Part shown: positions 43,771 through 46,640 of the stretch, piece after piece
Layout: the number at the start of each line of letters is the position of its first letter
Numbering within the stretch: the stretch's first letter is position 1
The notes under the pieces: model-generated
Database searches by the model: none
The model's input: the letters and a program-made list of their open reading frames with translations, nothing else
What the model was told of the DNA's origin: nothing
Made by a program: the position numbers and the translations under genes
Assembly: GCA_003435055.1 (NCBI GenBank)
Contig: QUMM01000027.1
Location: 1 to 46,640, forward strand
DNA from: Lachnospiraceae bacterium OF09-6
Lineage (GTDB): Bacteria > Bacillota > Clostridia > Lachnospirales > Lachnospiraceae
DNA length: 46,640 nucleotides
Direction of reading: 5' to 3'

Positions 43771-44825
43771 CTATTTTAAATGTTCCTCAAAAATTGATTC
43801 GAGTTCCTTATTCCCTCTCAAGAATTCATACTCTTTCTTATTTTCAATTTCCGAATACAATTCACGAACAAAATTTTTTCCAATTCCCGAAAAGACTTTT
43901 CCCTGTGCAGTATCTTCATACCTGTAATACAAAGGGGATTGTGTCATATTCCAAGGCTTCTGTGATTCGCTTAATAATTGCTTAATTAATTGAATACATT
44001 TTTCTACGTTTTTTCGATATCCAGCAATCAGCAGATATGGCACTGTGTTGCCGTAATTCCATAGTCCAAACAGTGATATCATTTGATCTGTAATCTCAGC
44101 AATTTTCTCTGCTTTATCATGATTTCCTGTCTCTTCTTCCATTTCTATTAACTTATACAAGTAGCTTTGGATATTGATAACTGCCTGTAGCAATTTTCCC
44201 TCCAAGAATAACGCAGCAGTATCTGTTCCTTCCTGATGCGCTAGTACACTTGTTTTCATAATCGTTGCATCAATTACAGTATCAGGAATTTTTTTCAAAA
44301 GGACATTTGCTTCTTCATATTTCTCCATTTGGACATATTTCGTTGCAAGTATAAAAACACTTGAATTTCTCACTCTTTCGTCCTGACTATCTGCTGTTCG
44401 TTCCAGCCACTCAATGATAGCTGTATTATATTCCATTCGTTCTTCGTCATTCAGATCTGATAAAGTCAAAGATGCGTTCAGAACAGTTGCGATCTTATAA
44501 ATTAATAAGTCGCAATGAGGATACTCCTGTATTTTACGAGATGCCATCTCGAAAGCTTTTGTAAAGCTGTCCAATGAAACTTCCGAAAGTTCATTCACAA
44601 ATAGTCCAATCTCTTTTTCGGTCAATTCTTCACGAAACGAAAACAATTCATTCATATCAATTTTCAATAATCGTGCCAAAGCTGGAAGTAATGAGATATC
44701 CGGATATGTATTTCCCTTTTCCCATTTATTTACCGCAGTGTTGACACTCCCAGATAATTTGCCACCTGTTCTTGTGTTAATCCCACAGTTTTTCTATAGT
44801 TTTTTATCTGTTCACCAATACGCAT
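43771..44825 (-). CDS. XRE-HTH regulator with TPR-like C-terminal domain, frameshifted in this sequence
   Basis: Starts at ATG 44825 behind AGGAGG. The N-terminal HTH (MRIGEQIKNYRKTVGLTQEQ, VANYLGVST) breaks at about 44738, where GG is expected but G is present. The other frame continues AVNKWEKGNTYPDISLLPALARLLKID and then about 270 helical residues (YEEANVLLKKIP, YLLIAGYRKNVEKCIQLIKQLL) like the TPR domains of RRNPP-type sensors. Corrected length 351 residues. Such proteins often respond to peptides and sit in mobile elements; no small peptide gene was seen beside it. Confidence 0.78.
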
Positions 44826-45071
44826 TGTTCTCACCTCCTGTTCTCTCTATAATTATATCGTTACTAGTTCATGTTTACAATTGAGCCTTTGTTTAATTAT
44901 CATTCTGTTTTTTTTAACTTCTAATTAATTTTTATCTCATGTCTCTACCATCTATTCTTACACATAAATTATTTCTCTCATCACAATTTCTTCCGCGCTG
45001 GCTTTGACATTATCCATCAATCTAACCCACCTCATATGGTCCTGCCTCTTTAAGTTTTCATTCACGCCCTG

Positions 45072-45332
45072 TTATTCTGCCATCTGTTTCATTAACACTT
45101 CGACCTGCTCTGTTACTTCCTGGTCAATCTGATTCAGATGTGCTGTCAGCTTGCCAGATAATAACAAGTTTCGATACCGTATTGGTCTATGTTCTTTCAA
45201 AAACTGTTTCCGTAACATTCCATATTTTCCATATGTCGGTTCTTCTTCATTCAATACCAGATACGGCAAATAATAATCTCCACACAGAGTATAGCTTAAT
45301 CCGTTCTTCTCATCACAAATGTGTTTTTCCAT
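45072..45332 (-). CDS. TnpV-like transposon-encoded protein
   Basis: 86 residues from the ATG at 45332 (GGAGAG upstream). CDEKNGLSYTLCGDYYLPYL, then YGKYGMLRKQFLKEHRPIRY, is the TnpV pattern, a protein of unclear function found in clostridial mobilizable transposons and ICEs. It follows the mobilization protein tail by 4 bases. Confidence 0.85.
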   Translation of the reverse strand: MEKHICDEKNGLSYTLCGDYYLPYLVLNEEEPTYGKYGMLRKQFLKEHRPIRYRNLLLSGKLTAHLNQIDQEVTEQVEVLMKQMAE

Positions 45333-45336
45333 GATT

Positions 45337-45981
45337 TTATCTCTCCATTTCTCTATTTTTTGATTTATTTTTCTTACGCTGCTGATTCTCCATCTCACTC
45401 TTTTTTACTCCCCAGGCTAATCTTTTATGAATACTTCCCTTCGGCATTTGTTCCATCCGCTGCTTTTCTTCCAGAGCTTTCTCGTTGCGAATATCCTGCT
45501 GTACTGCCGCATCTACCGTCTCTATTCCCAGAACACGCACAACACGATCATACCTATCAGAAACGCCTTGCATTATATTCTTTTCTTCTGATAATTTATG
45601 ATTTTCTTTACGCATATCATCCAACTTCTTCTGAATACCGTTATATTTTTGTTTCAGCTTTTGATATTTGCTCTTCCAATTTTCCACCTCTTTTGTAAGT
45701 TCTTTAACCTGTGCAGCCATTGCCCCAACCTTATTTTTTATCTGAAGAAACAGCGGTTTGATTTTTTTGTCCCGGTAGGTCGCTGCCCGTTCCAACGTGC
45801 CAGCTTCCGGTAACAACATTTTAACTGTTCCATATTCTTTTATTTCCTTACTAACATTATCCATAATCGACTGTAACTGTTCCCTGCGTTCTTCCAGGCT
45901 TTTTAATTGTTTTTCTGCTGTTTCTGCACGCTTTTCTGCTGCTTTTTTATCTCTAAGCGCCTGTTCTTTACTTTCCTTCAA
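45337..45981 (-). pseudogene. C-terminal part of a MobV/Pre-type relaxase
   Basis: About 210 residues, mostly a coiled coil (AAEKRAETAEKQLKSLEERR, VKELTKEVENWKSKYQKLKQ), with YGTVKMLLPEAGTLERAATY and a basic C-terminus (MPKGSIHKRLAWGVKKSEME). This matches the tail of plasmid recombination/mobilization relaxases in gut Firmicutes. The N-terminal relaxase domain with its catalytic histidines is absent; upstream sequence belongs to an erythromycin esterase, so the two genes are joined by a deletion or recombination at about 45965-45985. Confidence 0.75.
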
Positions 45982-46640
45982 ATATCATACTATCATAAAG
46001 CACCGCAGGAGGTTGAAACATTCGATAACTTGGAGGAAGAAGTCGCATAATGATTGAGTAGCTTTCTCCAAATGTTCCCATATAGGTGTATTCAGAAGTC
46101 TGCCTACCCAGTTCAGAATTTTCCGGGACTTTAGTAAAATCCAACCAACAAATATCAAATCCCGCCAGTTTTGCCGCCTTTGCTAAAGGATCATGGGAAT
46201 AAAACACCTGAATTGTACGCTTTTCAGGCGAACGGGTCGGCATATTGCAATGGGTTTTATAAAAATCGGTACCAATGACATAGTAACCGTTTGCTACGTC
46301 CTTGGAAAGAAGTTTACCCATCGAGTCAGAACTGCCCCATTTTGCGACATGGCTGTTGTGACCTGTCACAAAGATGTTTTCATGCCCGTTTCGCTGCTCC
46401 TGCTGTAAAATCCACTGTACATTTTCTGCCATAAATTGATCTCTTAATGTAGCACCTTCAGCATTTGTCAACACTGCTCCAGTTTTCACCTTCCACAAGT
46501 TTCTGCAAGTTTGTTGTGCCCACTTCCAGTTCTTTGCAGACTTCTTCCAAAAACCTCATGCTGTAAGAAATCCTCTGCATATCAAAACCGTAAAAGCGAA
46601 GGTCTTCGCCTTCCAATGCACTTTCATTGTACTGGCGCAT
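45968..46640 (-). pseudogene. Erythromycin esterase family protein, broken and truncated by the window edge
   Basis: Two pieces of a PF05139-type esterase. The first, running in from the right edge, has EGEDLRFYGFDMQRISYSMRF and stops at 46458. The second, in another frame, has EGATLRDQFMAENVQWILQQ, then NIFVTGHNSHVAKWGS (a conserved histidine region) and YSIIMRLLPPSYRMFQPP. Roughly 60 residues of the family seem missing at the join near 46480. Intact members open the macrolide lactone ring or act on other esters; this copy should be inactive. Its 3' end runs into the MobV tail. Confidence 0.8.

Overview
The window looks like a chromosome segment of a gut-type Lachnospiraceae (Bacillota, Clostridia). 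This rests on gene content: a lysyl-tRNA synthetase with a C-terminal tRNA-binding domain, a CotF-like spore coat protein, a fused folB-folK, a tetrahydrofolate-type riboswitch, and ICE debris (TnpV, MobV). I do not assign a genus.

Layout. (1) 1-4178 is a small accessory insert next to lysS. It starts with a 109-bp copy of internal lysS sequence. It holds a broken DUF3791/DUF3990 toxin-like cluster, a small membrane protein and a complete IS1634-family insertion sequence, and has 11-bp-period ATTGGTAC repeats at both ends. (2) 4178-21140 is core housekeeping DNA, all on the minus strand: nfeD, SPFH/qmcA, argF, birA, a DUF6145-like gene, dusB, greA, lysS; an SH3/SleB-like wall hydrolase; a TrmH-type methyltransferase, pfkA, dnaE; an HPr-like protein; acyl-ACP thioesterase, cvfB, ridA; tRNA-Gln. 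(3) 21236-24254 is a plus-strand folate operon: promoter, THF riboswitch, folE, an HD phosphohydrolase, folP, folBK. (4) 24300-30660 holds a MATE pump, an SseB-like protein, a coat protein, a decaying sugar locus (GH5, MFS, AraC) and a YczE-like membrane protein under a promoter with a palindrome in its spacer. (5) 30323-46640 is accessory and mobile DNA. It has a HipA-like kinase with an XRE partner, a broken PIN/NYN-like gene, intact HicAB, and xis/XRE copies on both sides of a catabolic cluster of two full GcvT/LigM-like proteins and one fragment, an NmrA-type oxidoreductase, an MFS transporter and a PucR-type regulator. Next come a Phd/ParE pair, an XRE-TPR regulator, TnpV, a MobV tail and a broken erythromycin esterase that runs off the right edge.

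Two themes cut across the window. First, nine genes or pseudogenes (including dnaE, birA and qmcA) carry one-base losses, and tRNA-Gln has an acceptor mismatch that a lost base would explain. Nearly all fall in runs of identical bases and restore a full family-length protein when corrected, so uncorrected consensus errors are the best explanation. Second, the accessory regions also contain larger internal deletions (GH5, AraC, integrase, xis-XRE, hicAB, esterase) that are genuine decay.

The best candidate for a little-described system is the PucR/GcvT/NmrA/MFS cluster (34.7-41.6 kb). It has a near-perfect 21-bp repeat upstream of both transcription units and resembles a tetrahydrofolate-dependent demethylation pathway.
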